Part shown: positions 17,312-25,778 of the stretch, piece by piece
Position numbering within the stretch: position 1 is the first letter of the stretch
Layout: each line of letters starts with the position of its first letter
Assembly (NCBI GenBank): GCA_025355505.1
Contig: JANXZM010000083.1
Location: forward strand, 1-64,000
Direction: 5' to 3'
DNA: 64,000 nt
DNA from: Acidobacteriaceae bacterium
GTDB lineage: Bacteria; Acidobacteriota; Terriglobia; Terriglobales; Acidobacteriaceae
Translations under genes and position numbers: made by a program
Notes under the pieces: generated by a model
Databases searched by the model: none
Told to the model about the DNA's origin: nothing
The model's input: the letters and a program-made list of their open reading frames with translations, nothing else

Positions 17312-18475
17312 ATGTCTGCCTGTGCCGCCGTCCGTATTCAATACTGCCCGCCGATGCCCGCGAGCGACGTTCGCGATTCGAACCCTCTAACCGTTCGCCG
17401 ACGTGGGCGGTCGTTTCCCGTTCATTGCCCAGAACAGAACGAAGACGGTTCTTTCCAAGCAGGCTTGGGATTCGACGACTACGCACGCATGCAGACAACA
17501 TCGCGGGTCATCGGCCACAAGCATCGCCGTGAAATCCCTTTCTGGACTTTGAATGACGCAGCGACTCGCCGTGTCGTGCTCTCGTACATGGAATCACGCT
17601 GTTGGGGCGGGAAGCAACGCGCCACCAACACTGGAACCGAACGCGAGCGATTCATCAGAGTTATGAACGCGCTTCGCGAACGCACTTCGCAGATGACCGT
17701 TGTCCTTGGTCGGCTCTGCGCCGAATACACTGAGCATTACGCGTGCACGACTTCGTTTTGCGTCGCCCGCCGCGCCACGCTCGCGACCCTGATTTCGGGA
17801 CTAGACAAACAACTTCTATTGGCGAGTCACCCCGACATTTTCTACGACGTGGTCGTGTGCTACTACAGGCAGCGTGAAAATTCTCACCAGATAGCTGAGC
17901 ACCTGGGATGGCTTACGCCACAAGGAGTCAGGCAGATCATTCGCAGAATGAACATTATCGCGAGTCGTCTGGGATACGCCGTCGAGTTCATCCCGAAGCC
18001 GACGCCAGAGCAGCGAGCCGTACGTAAGGCAGAGCGAGAACGCGTTCGCGCCGCACGCATCGAAATGAACCGCGAACGCACAGAGCGCAGGCGGATAGCT
18101 GCTGAACAGGAAGAAAAACGCAGAGCAGAAATCGCCGCAGCACCGAAGGTGGCACGGACTGTCATCAACATCACAGCAGAGCGTATGCGGAGAATGCGGG
18201 GCCGTCCGAGCGGATGGAGAAAATACTCGGATGGTCTGGGCACTCGTCAGCGATGGGTGCGAGATGGAAAGTGTAATCAGTGCGGCGGGAAGCACGGCGC
18301 TAGGCGCGATGGGAAAAGAATGTGTGCGTTTTGCAGCGACCGTTTTGCGAAGCGTACAGCGGTGCGGCTCGCACGCGCTAAGGCAGAGCGTGCGCTTCAT
18401 CGTGTACCGAAGGAAGTGTGGCGGAGCGCCTATGAGTTGCAGAATTGTGTTCTTCGAGTTCTGCGGCGGCGCTAG
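17312..18475 (+). CDS. Putative DNA-binding protein: HTH, basic helix and zinc finger
   Basis: A 387-residue protein from ATG 17312 behind GAAGGGGGA. Residues about 190-230 (QIAEHLGWLTPQGVRQIIRR) look like a sigma-like helix-turn-helix; residues about 235-290 are an Arg/Glu-rich helix; near 325 there is a four-cysteine finger (CNQCGGKHG...CAFC). It is followed by another Arg-rich helix. This layout suggests a nucleic-acid-binding regulator. It lies after a terminator, so it has its own transcription unit. No named family recognised. Confidence 0.55.
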   Translation: MSACAAVRIQYCPPMPASDVRDSNPLTVRRRGRSFPVHCPEQNEDGSFQAGLGFDDYARMQTTSRVIGHKHRREIPFWTLNDAATRRVVLSYMESRCWGGKQRATNTGTERERFIRVMNALRERTSQMTVVLGRLCAEYTEHYACTTSFCVARRATLATLISGLDKQLLLASHPDIFYDVVVCYYRQRENSHQIAEHLGWLTPQGVRQIIRRMNIIASRLGYAVEFIPKPTPEQRAVRKAERERVRAARIEMNRERTERRRIAAEQEEKRRAEIAAAPKVARTVINITAERMRRMRGRPSGWRKYSDGLGTRQRWVRDGKCNQCGGKHGARRDGKRMCAFCSDRFAKRTAVRLARAKAERALHRVPKEVWRSAYELQNCVLRVLRRR

Positions 18476-18740
18476 CAGATTCGGCACGCAGGTTACAGCG
18501 GAAACAGCGGCGGAACAATACAGCAAAAAAGCAGGTTACGTGTGCGAAGCTTTCTTGTGCGGCAAGACGCATGACAAGCCGCACTCACGCTCGTGTTGGC
18601 ACGTGCGCGGACGCCGCCAATTGTGCGTGCCCACTGGCACTGCTGGCCGCCAGTTCACGAGTACAACACTTTCGCCAGAGCAACTCGATGCGGCATTGGC
18701 CTGCGATATCGAGGAGGTGCTGTCTGGTATTCCTGAGTAG
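18432..18740 (+). CDS. Hypothetical protein
   Basis: A 102-residue product from ATG 18432, overlapping the previous gene by 44 bases. The open frame continues upstream in a second phase of the previous gene, but composition there is atypical, so the internal ATG is preferred. Six cysteines and two histidines are scattered through it. No family recognised, and the long overlap makes it less certain. Confidence 0.35.
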   Translation: MSCRIVFFEFCGGASRFGTQVTAETAAEQYSKKAGYVCEAFLCGKTHDKPHSRSCWHVRGRRQLCVPTGTAGRQFTSTTLSPEQLDAALACDIEEVLSGIPE

Positions 18741-18811
18741 TTAAAAGATGAGCAGCATGACGGTGCTACAATCTCAACCGAAGCGCCCCGACTTTCGAAA
18801 CAAACAAAAAA

Positions 18812-19954
18812 ATGGCCTACCAGTCCGTTGACCAACTTCAAAAGGTGCTCGTCGAGAAGGTCTTCCATTACGCGAAGGACTCGAAGAAGGCCGCAGGGAG
18901 AGCGCTGGGCACACTTGTGGAAATCATCACGTTTTACATGTTGAAAAGTTGGGGCTTCGAACATTCGGTGGCGATTGAGCGCTCTCTGCCTGAGTTCGGA
19001 AACCCAGCCATAACCCACAACGTTGAGTATTCGTTGCATCCAATCCTTCGACAGAAGAGTCTTGTATTTCTTCACCAGTTGCCTATCAACGTGAAGCGGA
19101 TTTTGGAAAACGTCGGTGCGGCGTTCTCATTGTCTGGGTTCACAAAGTCAAACAGGGTATTGCTCACTAACGGCGGTGTCCTCCGAAACTCATGCGTCGT
19201 TGCAAACGGCGAGAACTCCCATCTGGTTGCGACGCTCGATAAGATAGAGAATGACAGCGTGAAAATCGAGATTGTGGAGCAGTACGGCAAGCCGTATGCG
19301 ATGTTCGAATGCAAACGGGTTGGGGTTGAAGAGGGTATGAAGAAAGGCCCGCAATCCATCGAGAAGGCCAAGCAAGGAGCATACGTTGCAAAGGCACTCT
19401 CGTCACTCCACAAGCTGCGAACGCCCTCGGGCGAACGTCGTGGCTTAGTTTACAAAGGGAATGGCACAATCATTTACTCAAAAGATTTCTTCGAGTTGAT
19501 GGCCGAGATCATTGCGTCGGACGACACAGAACTTTTGCGGGATTTTGTTCTCACGGTAGGAGTGGTCAGCAATCACGGCAACTGGTTCACCTCGGAGGAG
19601 CACAACAAAGAGTTAAGGGTTCTGGCTCAATCTTACGATTGGCTAATTTTTCTGACCGACGAGGGACTTGCGGAGTTCATCACCGAGCTATTGCTCGAAC
19701 CTGAGCCGCTTCTGGAGCCTGCGAAGCGTGCCTTTCTTGCAAGTTATTTTGCGGAAAAGACCAAAAACCAGTTTACTAAGGTACAGATGGATTATCGCGC
19801 TGACCTAGTGCTCCAAAAGTATTTCAAGGACAATGCATCGCGCATCGAGACATGGTTTAATGTCATTGCGCCCCAAGCTGTGACTATGAAAACGTTGGAG
19901 AGTGAGCTGAGCCAACTGCGGGACAAGAATTGGAGACAGATACACTCGCTATGA
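18812..19954 (+). CDS. Putative type II restriction endonuclease (PD-(D/E)XK-like)
   Basis: A 380-residue protein. A helix with GTLVEIITFYMLKSWGF (E37) is followed by a mixed region and then AMFECKRVGVEEGMKKG, where E166-x-K168 fits the second half of a PD-(D/E)XK nuclease site. Its stop overlaps the start of a DNA adenine methyltransferase gene (ATGA), the usual layout of a restriction-modification pair. I do not recognise the specific restriction family. Alternative: another phage nuclease. The codon use and GC are slightly lower than neighbouring element genes, suggesting separate acquisition. Confidence 0.6.
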   Translation: MAYQSVDQLQKVLVEKVFHYAKDSKKAAGRALGTLVEIITFYMLKSWGFEHSVAIERSLPEFGNPAITHNVEYSLHPILRQKSLVFLHQLPINVKRILENVGAAFSLSGFTKSNRVLLTNGGVLRNSCVVANGENSHLVATLDKIENDSVKIEIVEQYGKPYAMFECKRVGVEEGMKKGPQSIEKAKQGAYVAKALSSLHKLRTPSGERRGLVYKGNGTIIYSKDFFELMAEIIASDDTELLRDFVLTVGVVSNHGNWFTSEEHNKELRVLAQSYDWLIFLTDEGLAEFITELLLEPEPLLEPAKRAFLASYFAEKTKNQFTKVQMDYRADLVLQKYFKDNASRIETWFNVIAPQAVTMKTLESELSQLRDKNWRQIHSL

Positions 19955-20559
19955 CCGCTGGCAGGAACATTGTTGGCAAAAGCAAGGACTGGGGAACACC
20001 ACAGAAGTACGTCGATGCTGTGCGCCAGTGCTTCGGAGGACGCATCGGGCTTGACCCTTGTTCGAACCAATTTTCAATCGTTGATGCCGAAGTGGAATAC
20101 TCGTTGCCGAAACATGACGGCCTGAAAGAGCTGTGGAACTCTTCCACGATTTATGTGAACCCTCCGTACGGCCTCGATACCGAGCGGGGCAGAACGATCA
20201 AGGACTGGCTGCGGAAATGTGAAGAGGCGCACCGAGTGAACGGCGCTGAAGTCATCGCTTTGGTTCCAGTCGCAACCAACACTAGTCATTGGAAGAGATT
20301 CATTTTCGGAAGAGCAACGGCAGTCTGTTTTCTCTACGACACGCGACTTCGTTTTCTCGAAAACGGAGAAGATTCTGGCAAGGGAGCGCCCATGTCTTGT
20401 GCAATGGTGTACTGGGGGAAACACATTGGCAGGTTCTCGGACATCTTCATGCCCTTCGGTGCCGTGCTGAGCCTTGAGAACCTCAAGGATGTTTCTATCG
20501 GCCACGCCCACAACAAAGACAAAACACAGGTTCAATTCGAGTTTGCGAACGCCAGTTGA
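19951..20559 (+). CDS. Phage-type DNA N6-adenine methyltransferase
   Basis: A 202-residue enzyme from ATG 19951, overlapping the nuclease stop. It contains the Dam-like phage family signatures DWGTPQKYVDAV, IGLDPCSNQ (SAM-binding region) and the catalytic VNPPYG. It methylates adenine N6, probably protecting sites cut by the upstream protein. Length is normal for the phage family. Confidence 0.85.
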   Translation: MTAGRNIVGKSKDWGTPQKYVDAVRQCFGGRIGLDPCSNQFSIVDAEVEYSLPKHDGLKELWNSSTIYVNPPYGLDTERGRTIKDWLRKCEEAHRVNGAEVIALVPVATNTSHWKRFIFGRATAVCFLYDTRLRFLENGEDSGKGAPMSCAMVYWGKHIGRFSDIFMPFGAVLSLENLKDVSIGHAHNKDKTQVQFEFANAS

Positions 20560-20969
20560 CGCAGCTAAACCCTCGAACGCAAACCAACGAACCCGCCCGC
20601 AGAGCGCCGCCCAACAACTAAGCCAAAATCCCCTCGCAGCGCGGGCCGCCAGCGCCTCGACAGCACCTTGGACGGCCCAGAGGGTCACTACTTCGCAGAG
20701 CCTCGCCAGAGCGCCGCTAATAGCGGAGTCGCTTCGCTAAAAAATCCTTGCCCAACTGACTGACAAGTGTGACCGAATGAGACCGCACTCACGACACTTA
20801 ATGCTAAGCTGGAAAACTGGCTCGTGAAGTCAACCACATTGCCGAAGAGCAAAGCAGCGAAGGCAGGCCGCTAGACTGCCTCAGCGCTCGTGGTAGAAGG
20901 CCGTGGCTGCGTCGCTGCGTCGTCGGTGAACGCGTGTTATCATTCGACGTCAAAAAAGGAGTGCCCGAT
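20560..20969. other. Non-coding stretch near the right end of the element
   Basis: No convincing gene in 410 bases. There is a small hairpin TAGCGGAG-TCG-CTTCGCTA (20721-20739), followed by A residues rather than T, so it is not a terminator in either direction. No promoter of good quality seen. Confidence 0.4.
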
Positions 20970-21152
20970 ATGGCACGAAATCCTAAGCGCATGAAGACGT
21001 TGACTAACAAACTAAAACATTCGATGCACGCTCACGCTACGCTGCGTTTTCACGGCAAGCGGATAGAAATCGGCGTTCGCATTCCGCCTGAGATGGTGCA
21101 GCACATCGTTGACTTTGCCGACAAGAAGAAGAAGAACGCGAAGAAACGGTAA
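20970..21152 (+). CDS. Hypothetical small basic protein at the element's right end
   Basis: A 60-residue product from ATG 20970, eight bases after AAAGGAG. Very basic ends (MARNPKRMKTLTNKLKHS and KKKKNAKKR) enclose IEIGVRIPPEMVQHIVDFA, a short strand-helix element. DNA binding is possible. Its stop codon lies inside the right copy of the 17-bp end repeat. Confidence 0.5.
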   Translation: MARNPKRMKTLTNKLKHSMHAHATLRFHGKRIEIGVRIPPEMVQHIVDFADKKKKNAKKR

Positions 21153-21166
21153 GGTTTCGGTAAGGT
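21150..21166 (+). repeat. Candidate element end repeat, right copy
   Basis: TAAGGTTTCGGTAAGGT matches the left copy at 5806 at 16 of 17 positions. Beyond it (21167-21299) there is no gene until the end of the diguanylate cyclase gene. Arm-site or att function is inferred. Confidence 0.4.
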
Positions 21167-21299
21167 CTTGCTTAACTTCGTTACCTTTTGTGACTTTGGA
21201 AACGGCTATATTTGCTATAACTTACGTGTTTGCAACACTGGCAGGTCATCCGCTGCGCCACCCAAAATCGAGTGTGACGCCGGTTTTTTCCGCAGTCCG

Positions 21300-22676
21300 T
21301 CAGAGTCGCAACGCTTTCGCGCGCTTGCTTGCGGCTAGGCGGAGCGGAGCGGTGGAAGCCAGTTCCACGCGGTTCCTTCCTTTATTTTTGGCGCGATAGA
21401 GAGCCTGGTCGGCGGCCTGGATGACCTGCTCGGGCTGGCGGTAACGGGTACTGGGCTCGGCTACTCCTATGCTGACCGTTACTGACAGGCGATCGGATAA
21501 AGGATCGGGCGACGGGCTGGCAGGCTGCGGGAAAAGGTTCCGCTGTTTGCTCGATGACGCCGCGGATTTCTTTTTTGCGGACTTTCGGCGATCCGACTCG
21601 CCTGCCCGAAGATCGTTCGGGAGATCGCTGCTTTTCTCGGCAACTTTCTCGGCTCTTCTTTCGGAGCCGCGCACCTGAAACGTGGATTTCTCGACGATCT
21701 GGCGCAGCGCGTCGAGATGGTCGAACGCTTCCTGGGCGGAAGTGCCGCGGAAGACGATGGCGAACTCTTCGCCGCCGCAGCGGAAGGCCTGGCCGTCGCC
21801 ACCTACTTGCGTCAGTCGCTTGGCGACCATGCACAGCACCTGGTCGCCAACGTCGTGGCCATAGGTGTCGTTGAACTTTTTGAAATGGTCGATATCGACT
21901 ATGGCGATGGCGTATTGCTGATCGAGAGAAAGCAGGGACTCGTTGAAGGCGCGGCGTCCTTGAATGCCGGTGAGTTCGTCGTGGTAGGCGAGAACGTAGG
22001 AAGTCTCAATCAGCGAGGCGGCCAGGATCAGGGCGGCGGTGGCTACGTAGGCGTCTGACGCTTTACCGAACGGGGCGAATTGGAGCCACATGAAAACGGC
22101 GGCTAGCGACCAGACAAAGCCGGGCTCGATGGGCTTGCGGGTTTGAACAAAACGCCGGACGAATACTGCGATGGCGGCTGCGAAGGTCAACAAAATCCAG
22201 AGGGGGATCGCGAGTGCGGCGGGGTGATGTGGATTGGCGGGGCTATTTTCCGGTCTGCACATTACGGCGAAGACAACCGATTCGAGGAAGAGCAATGCAA
22301 AGCGAGGCGCGACTCCGGCAATGAGTAAACCGCGCTCGCGCATCTGGGCAAAGACAATGAAATTCAGCGGGATGAGCAGAGCGGCAAGAGCGACGGCGGT
22401 GCGGCCGGGTCCGGTGTGAACGGGTCCGGTGAGGGCCAGGCCATTAGAAAAGAAATTGACGGCGCGATGCGCCAGCAGCAGAACCAGCAAGGAAAACAGA
22501 ACGCGGCTGGAATTAAAACGCCAGGCTAGAAGCAATCCGGCGGCGAACACGGCAACGTAATAGAAGCTAAGCGAGGGCGCGACTTGGACGAAGAGAGAGC
22601 TGTTGACGAGGGTAGCCACCAGCGCCAATAACAAGCCGCCGGGAACCAGCCACGCCTTCCATGTTCTCCCGTTCAC
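21300..22676 (-). CDS. Membrane diguanylate cyclase (GGDEF domain)
   Basis: Makes the second messenger c-di-GMP from two GTP. The 458-residue protein (GTG 22676) has about seven hydrophobic segments in the first 230 residues, forming a membrane sensor of unknown ligand, then a GGDEF domain: DELTGIQGRRAFNE, VDIDHFKKFNDTYGHDVGD, and signature RCGGEEF. The position of the inhibitory I-site (RxxD five residues before) reads VGGD, so product inhibition is probably absent. Between the signature and VSIGVAEP lies a charged Ser/Lys-rich insertion of about 70 residues not usual in the family. The gene is first on the chromosome side of the mobile element. Confidence 0.9.
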   Translation of the reverse strand: MNGRTWKAWLVPGGLLLALVATLVNSSLFVQVAPSLSFYYVAVFAAGLLLAWRFNSSRVLFSLLVLLLAHRAVNFFSNGLALTGPVHTGPGRTAVALAALLIPLNFIVFAQMRERGLLIAGVAPRFALLFLESVVFAVMCRPENSPANPHHPAALAIPLWILLTFAAAIAVFVRRFVQTRKPIEPGFVWSLAAVFMWLQFAPFGKASDAYVATAALILAASLIETSYVLAYHDELTGIQGRRAFNESLLSLDQQYAIAIVDIDHFKKFNDTYGHDVGDQVLCMVAKRLTQVGGDGQAFRCGGEEFAIVFRGTSAQEAFDHLDALRQIVEKSTFQVRGSERRAEKVAEKSSDLPNDLRAGESDRRKSAKKKSAASSSKQRNLFPQPASPSPDPLSDRLSVTVSIGVAEPSTRYRQPEQVIQAADQALYRAKNKGRNRVELASTAPLRLAASKRAKALRL

Positions 22677-22771
22677 CTGTTCAGAATACGGCAGGCGGGG
22701 GCGGGAGGCGATTATGTTTCGGGCACGGGTGCAGGGGCTATTGCGCAGGGCGCGAGAGGTGGTAGTCTTCC

Positions 22772-24964
22772 ATGTTTATGGTCCGCGCCCGGCATTCCGC
22801 ACTTCATTGCGCACTTTATTCCGCACTTGATTGCGCACACCGACCAGAACCAACATCAGAGTCAAAGGCCGCGGACAAGAGTGTCCGCGCCACACGGGCA
22901 TTTCAGCGCATCGCAATCGACACCGGAGGCACGTTCACCGATTGCGTGTGGGAGGAGGACGGCGCGCTCAAGACTCTGAAGGTGTTTTCGACTCCCGATG
23001 ATCCGTCGCGCGCGATTGGCGAAGCTCTGAGAAAAATTGGTGAAGCTCGAGGCACGACTGGCGGAGGTGCGATCACGCTGCTGCACGGGACCACTGTGGG
23101 GACCAATGCTCTGTTGCAGCGAAAAGGCGCTCGGGTGGCGCTGATTACGACGGCGGGATTTGAAGATGTGATTGAGATTGGACGGCAGGCGCGTCCTCGG
23201 CTGTATGACTTCTTCTTTGATCGGGTTGCGCCGCTGGTCTTGCGAGAGCTGCGATTCGGCGTCGCGGAGAGGACGGATGCCGAGGGGCGGGTTTTGGAGC
23301 GGCCGTCAAACGCGGAGTTGACGCGGGTGCGCGAGGCGGTGCGGCTTGCCGACCCGGATGCCATCGCCATTTCTTTGCTGTTCTCGTTCGCCAACCCGGA
23401 GAACGAAGCGGCCGTGGCTGGTGCCCTGGCGGAACTCGGCAAACCGCTTTCTGTGTCTCATCGCATTCTGCCGGAGTTCCGGGAATTTGAGCGCACTAGC
23501 ACGGTTGTGGTGAACGCCTATCTGCAACCGCTTATGCAGAGCTACATGGAAAGACTGGCGGAGCGCGCCGAGGACGCGGAGGATGGCTCGGGCGGGGCGC
23601 GGAAGCGAAGCGGGTTGCGAATCTTCGTGATGCAATCGAGCGGCGGGATCACCGCGCTGGAATCGGCGGCGCGGGAACCGGTGCGGACGGTGTTATCGGG
23701 CCCAGCCGGCGGACTGGTGGGCGCGGCGGCGATGGCGGGCCGCAGCGGGTTCCGGAAGATTCTCTCCTTCGACATGGGAGGAACCTCGACCGATGTGGCG
23801 GCGGTGCAGGGCGAGGTTCGAGCCGGCAGCCAATCGGAGGTGGCGGGGCTACCGGTGGGAGTTCCCATGCTGGAGATTCACACGGTGGGCGCCGGGGGCG
23901 GGTCGGTCGCTCGGTTCGATGGGGGCGGGTTGCTGCGCGTGGGACCGGAATCGGCGGGCGCGGAACCGGGACCGATCTGCTATGGCCGCGGAACCGAACC
24001 CACGGTGACTGACGCCAACTTGCTGATGGGGCGCCTTCGCCCCAACCGTTTTCTGGGCGGCGAGTTCACGCTCGACTTGGAAAGAGCGCGGCGGATTACA
24101 GGGGAATGGCTGAAGAAAGAGGGCTCGGGTTTGAGCCTGGAAAGATTTTCTGCCGGCATCGTGCGCGTGGTGAATGCGAATATGGAGCGGGCTTTGCGGG
24201 TCGTTTCGATTGAACGCGGGTACGATCCGCGCGAATTTGCGCTGGTGGCGTTCGGCGGAGCGGGAGGTCTGCATGCCTGCGAACTGGCGGAGGCGCTGGC
24301 AATTCCCACGGTGATGATTCCAGCACGACCGGGCGCGCTTTCAGCGTATGGAATCCTGGTCAGCGATGTGGTCAAAGATTACTCGCGTACGCTTCTGTGG
24401 CGATTTTCCGATGGTTTGCGACAAACAGTACCGCAGGCAAAACTGCAGAAGGAATTTTGCAAGCTGGAGGCGGCGGCGCGGAAAGAATTTGGGGCGGAAT
24501 GTTGGCGCGGCGCTCCTCAGTGTGAAAGGAGTGTTGACCTGCGGTATCGGGGTCAAGGCTACGAACTCAACGTGCCCGCCACGGGGAACGCCGCCGCGCG
24601 CTTCGATGACGAACATCAGCGCCGTTACGGGTATCACCATGCGGGACGGGAGATTGAACTGGTCACGCTGCGTCTGCGCGCCAGGTTGCGCACGCCGCCG
24701 CCCGAGTCTCAACCCCAGCACAAAGTTGTGCGACAGCAAACGGCGCTGAAGCTTTGGCCACGTGTGTCACCGGTCGAACGGGCGCCGGTATTTTTTCGGG
24801 ACAAAACCGTGATTACTCCCGTGTTTGAACGTGGAGACCTTGCCCCTGGGCGAAAGATGAGGGGGCCGGCGGTGATCACGGAATACAGCGCGACCACGGT
24901 GATTCCCGCGGGAAAGAGGTTTTGGGTGGATGCGTGGGAAAACCTGGTGATTAAGATCAGGTAA
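22772..24964 (+). CDS. hyuA: Hydantoinase/oxoprolinase A-type subunit (HyuA-like)
   Basis: ATP-dependent hydrolase family acting on N-methylhydantoin or 5-oxoproline. The 730-residue product has the N-terminal nucleotide-binding signature AIDTGGTFTDCVW, HGTTVGTNALLQRKGAR, LSGPAGGLVGAA, FDMGGTSTDVA and the HTVGAGGGSVA motif. No HyuB partner is adjacent, so it may act alone or pair with a distant gene. ATG 22772 is the only standard start, but the first 45 codons run through a degenerate REP repeat (22868-22895), so the translated N-terminus is unusual and the true start may be a rare codon nearer the ITDGGT core at about 22916. Confidence 0.85.
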   Translation: MFMVRARHSALHCALYSALDCAHRPEPTSESKAADKSVRATRAFQRIAIDTGGTFTDCVWEEDGALKTLKVFSTPDDPSRAIGEALRKIGEARGTTGGGAITLLHGTTVGTNALLQRKGARVALITTAGFEDVIEIGRQARPRLYDFFFDRVAPLVLRELRFGVAERTDAEGRVLERPSNAELTRVREAVRLADPDAIAISLLFSFANPENEAAVAGALAELGKPLSVSHRILPEFREFERTSTVVVNAYLQPLMQSYMERLAERAEDAEDGSGGARKRSGLRIFVMQSSGGITALESAAREPVRTVLSGPAGGLVGAAAMAGRSGFRKILSFDMGGTSTDVAAVQGEVRAGSQSEVAGLPVGVPMLEIHTVGAGGGSVARFDGGGLLRVGPESAGAEPGPICYGRGTEPTVTDANLLMGRLRPNRFLGGEFTLDLERARRITGEWLKKEGSGLSLERFSAGIVRVVNANMERALRVVSIERGYDPREFALVAFGGAGGLHACELAEALAIPTVMIPARPGALSAYGILVSDVVKDYSRTLLWRFSDGLRQTVPQAKLQKEFCKLEAAARKEFGAECWRGAPQCERSVDLRYRGQGYELNVPATGNAAARFDDEHQRRYGYHHAGREIELVTLRLRARLRTPPPESQPQHKVVRQQTALKLWPRVSPVERAPVFFRDKTVITPVFERGDLAPGRKMRGPAVITEYSATTVIPAGKRFWVDAWENLVIKIR
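22868..22895. repeat. Degenerate REP half-unit inside the hyuA 5' end
   Basis: CCGCGGACAAGAGTGTCCGC is a hairpin CGCGGACA-AGAG-TGTCCGCG followed by CCACAC, resembling the REPs at 1881-2891 with the tag changed to GTGTGG. It lies in the N-terminal coding region. Confidence 0.6.
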
Positions 24965-24995
24965 TTAAGATCAGCGGAGCGCGCTCGAACGCGGC

Positions 24996-25193
24996 TCACT
25001 CGTCGTCTGGATTTTTATTTTCCGCAATCGCCATGTCCATCCATTCACAGGACTCGAAAACGTCGCCACATTTTTGGCATTCCGTGTATTCGGATTTTTC
25101 GAGACGGGAGACGATCAGCGCGCGTGGACGTTTGGATTGTTCGGGACTGACTTTTGGAGGGCGCTGAATGGATCTCTTGGCGGCCAACTTCAT
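24996..25193 (-). CDS. Hypothetical small protein with a CxxC motif
   Basis: A 65-residue product from ATG 25193. A basic N-terminal half is followed by ECQKCGDVFESCEW, a possible zinc site, and an acidic tail NKNPDDE. Convergent with hyuA. The ribosome-binding site is weak. No family recognised. Confidence 0.4.
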   Translation of the reverse strand: MKLAAKRSIQRPPKVSPEQSKRPRALIVSRLEKSEYTECQKCGDVFESCEWMDMAIAENKNPDDE

Positions 25194-25210
25194 TGATTTT
25201 TTCTGGATTA

Positions 25211-25432
25211 GGATACGCCAAGGTTGCGTGGGGTTTTAAGCTGCGGGGGGAATTGCCAGAGACGGAGACAGCGACCACGATTCTTTCAACCGAGACGAGA
25301 ATTAAATGCCTCGGGCCGCCGGCGTGGAGGAAGTTAGGCATCTACTGGAGTCTGGCAGGCCCGTTCACCGGGCTGATATGGAAGGCAATTCTGAAACGAG
25401 TAAAGACCCAAGCGGAAGCAAAAGCCGAATGA
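25211..25432 (+). pseudogene. Remnant of an SRPBCC-like gene (C-terminal end only)
   Basis: The frame encodes YAKVAWGFKL, then TILSTETRIKCLGP and YWSLAGPFTGLIWKAILK, the typical C-terminal pattern (STETR... YW... P.SGLIR..ML) of a common SRPBCC/DUF family. The N-terminal half of such a protein is not found upstream, so this is most likely a leftover fragment. ATG 25154 in frame would give 92 residues, partly antisense to the small gene at 24996-25193. Confidence 0.45.
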
Positions 25433-25778
25433 GAGGTTTGGTGGTGCAAGCTCGTGTGCTGAGTGAGAGGCCTCGGTAGAAGTCCCGTCCGAAAGCTGCA
25501 ATATCTTGCACAGGCGGCAATGCTGCCCGCCGCTTTGGAACCCTACCGGCGCAGACAAAGTGGCTTGAATTCAGGTACATTTGGGTAAGTTGCCGCTGGA
25601 AACCGTGCGTCCGGGCAACGGGTTCTGAACTGCTGAGTTTAGAGAGATATTGGTTGAGAAAGACTTAGGGAAACTCTGATTCAGTGCCAACGAAGACCCT
25701 GAACCACAGGGTACACAGGGGTGCACGGAGGTACCCGGGGACTTAATCAGACTTTCCTTAGTTCAAAGAGATCTGTTT
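25433..25778. other. Intergenic leader upstream of the lipoprotein gene
   Basis: No gene is apparent in 346 bases. It contains GCGGCAATGCTGCCCGCCGC (a GC-rich hairpin near 25512) and, at about 25693-25730, the widespread repeat ACCACAGGGTACACAGG. I looked for a c-di-GMP riboswitch and saw no convincing match. Confidence 0.4.

Larger units (their letters stand above)
5806..21166. mobile_element. Phage-like integrative element (degenerate prophage or phage satellite)
   Basis: The block runs from a tyrosine recombinase at the left to a small basic ORF at the right, with every gene in it on the plus strand. It contains integrase, a replication-type gene with iterons, gp10-like protein, large terminase, HNH nuclease, prohead protease and a restriction-modification pair. 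No portal, major capsid, tail or lysis gene is recognisable. A 17-bp near-identical repeat (TAAGGTTTCGGYAAGGT) lies at both ends (5806-5822, 21150-21166) and was used for the limits, but it may be an integrase arm site rather than the att core. Flanking genes (hsdM left, diguanylate cyclase right) are chromosomal. Confidence 0.7.

Noticed and set aside
20721-20745. Rho-independent terminator
   Set aside because: Hairpin is followed by A residues on the plus strand and has no T run after it on either strand.
21240-21290. tRNA fragment as integration target
   Set aside because: A stretch resembles a D-arm on the minus strand (GTGGCGCAGCGG), but no acceptor, anticodon or T-arm can be assembled.
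25433-25778. c-di-GMP riboswitch before the lipoprotein gene
   Set aside because: The conserved GCAAACC and GACGCAAAGCC blocks are not present.
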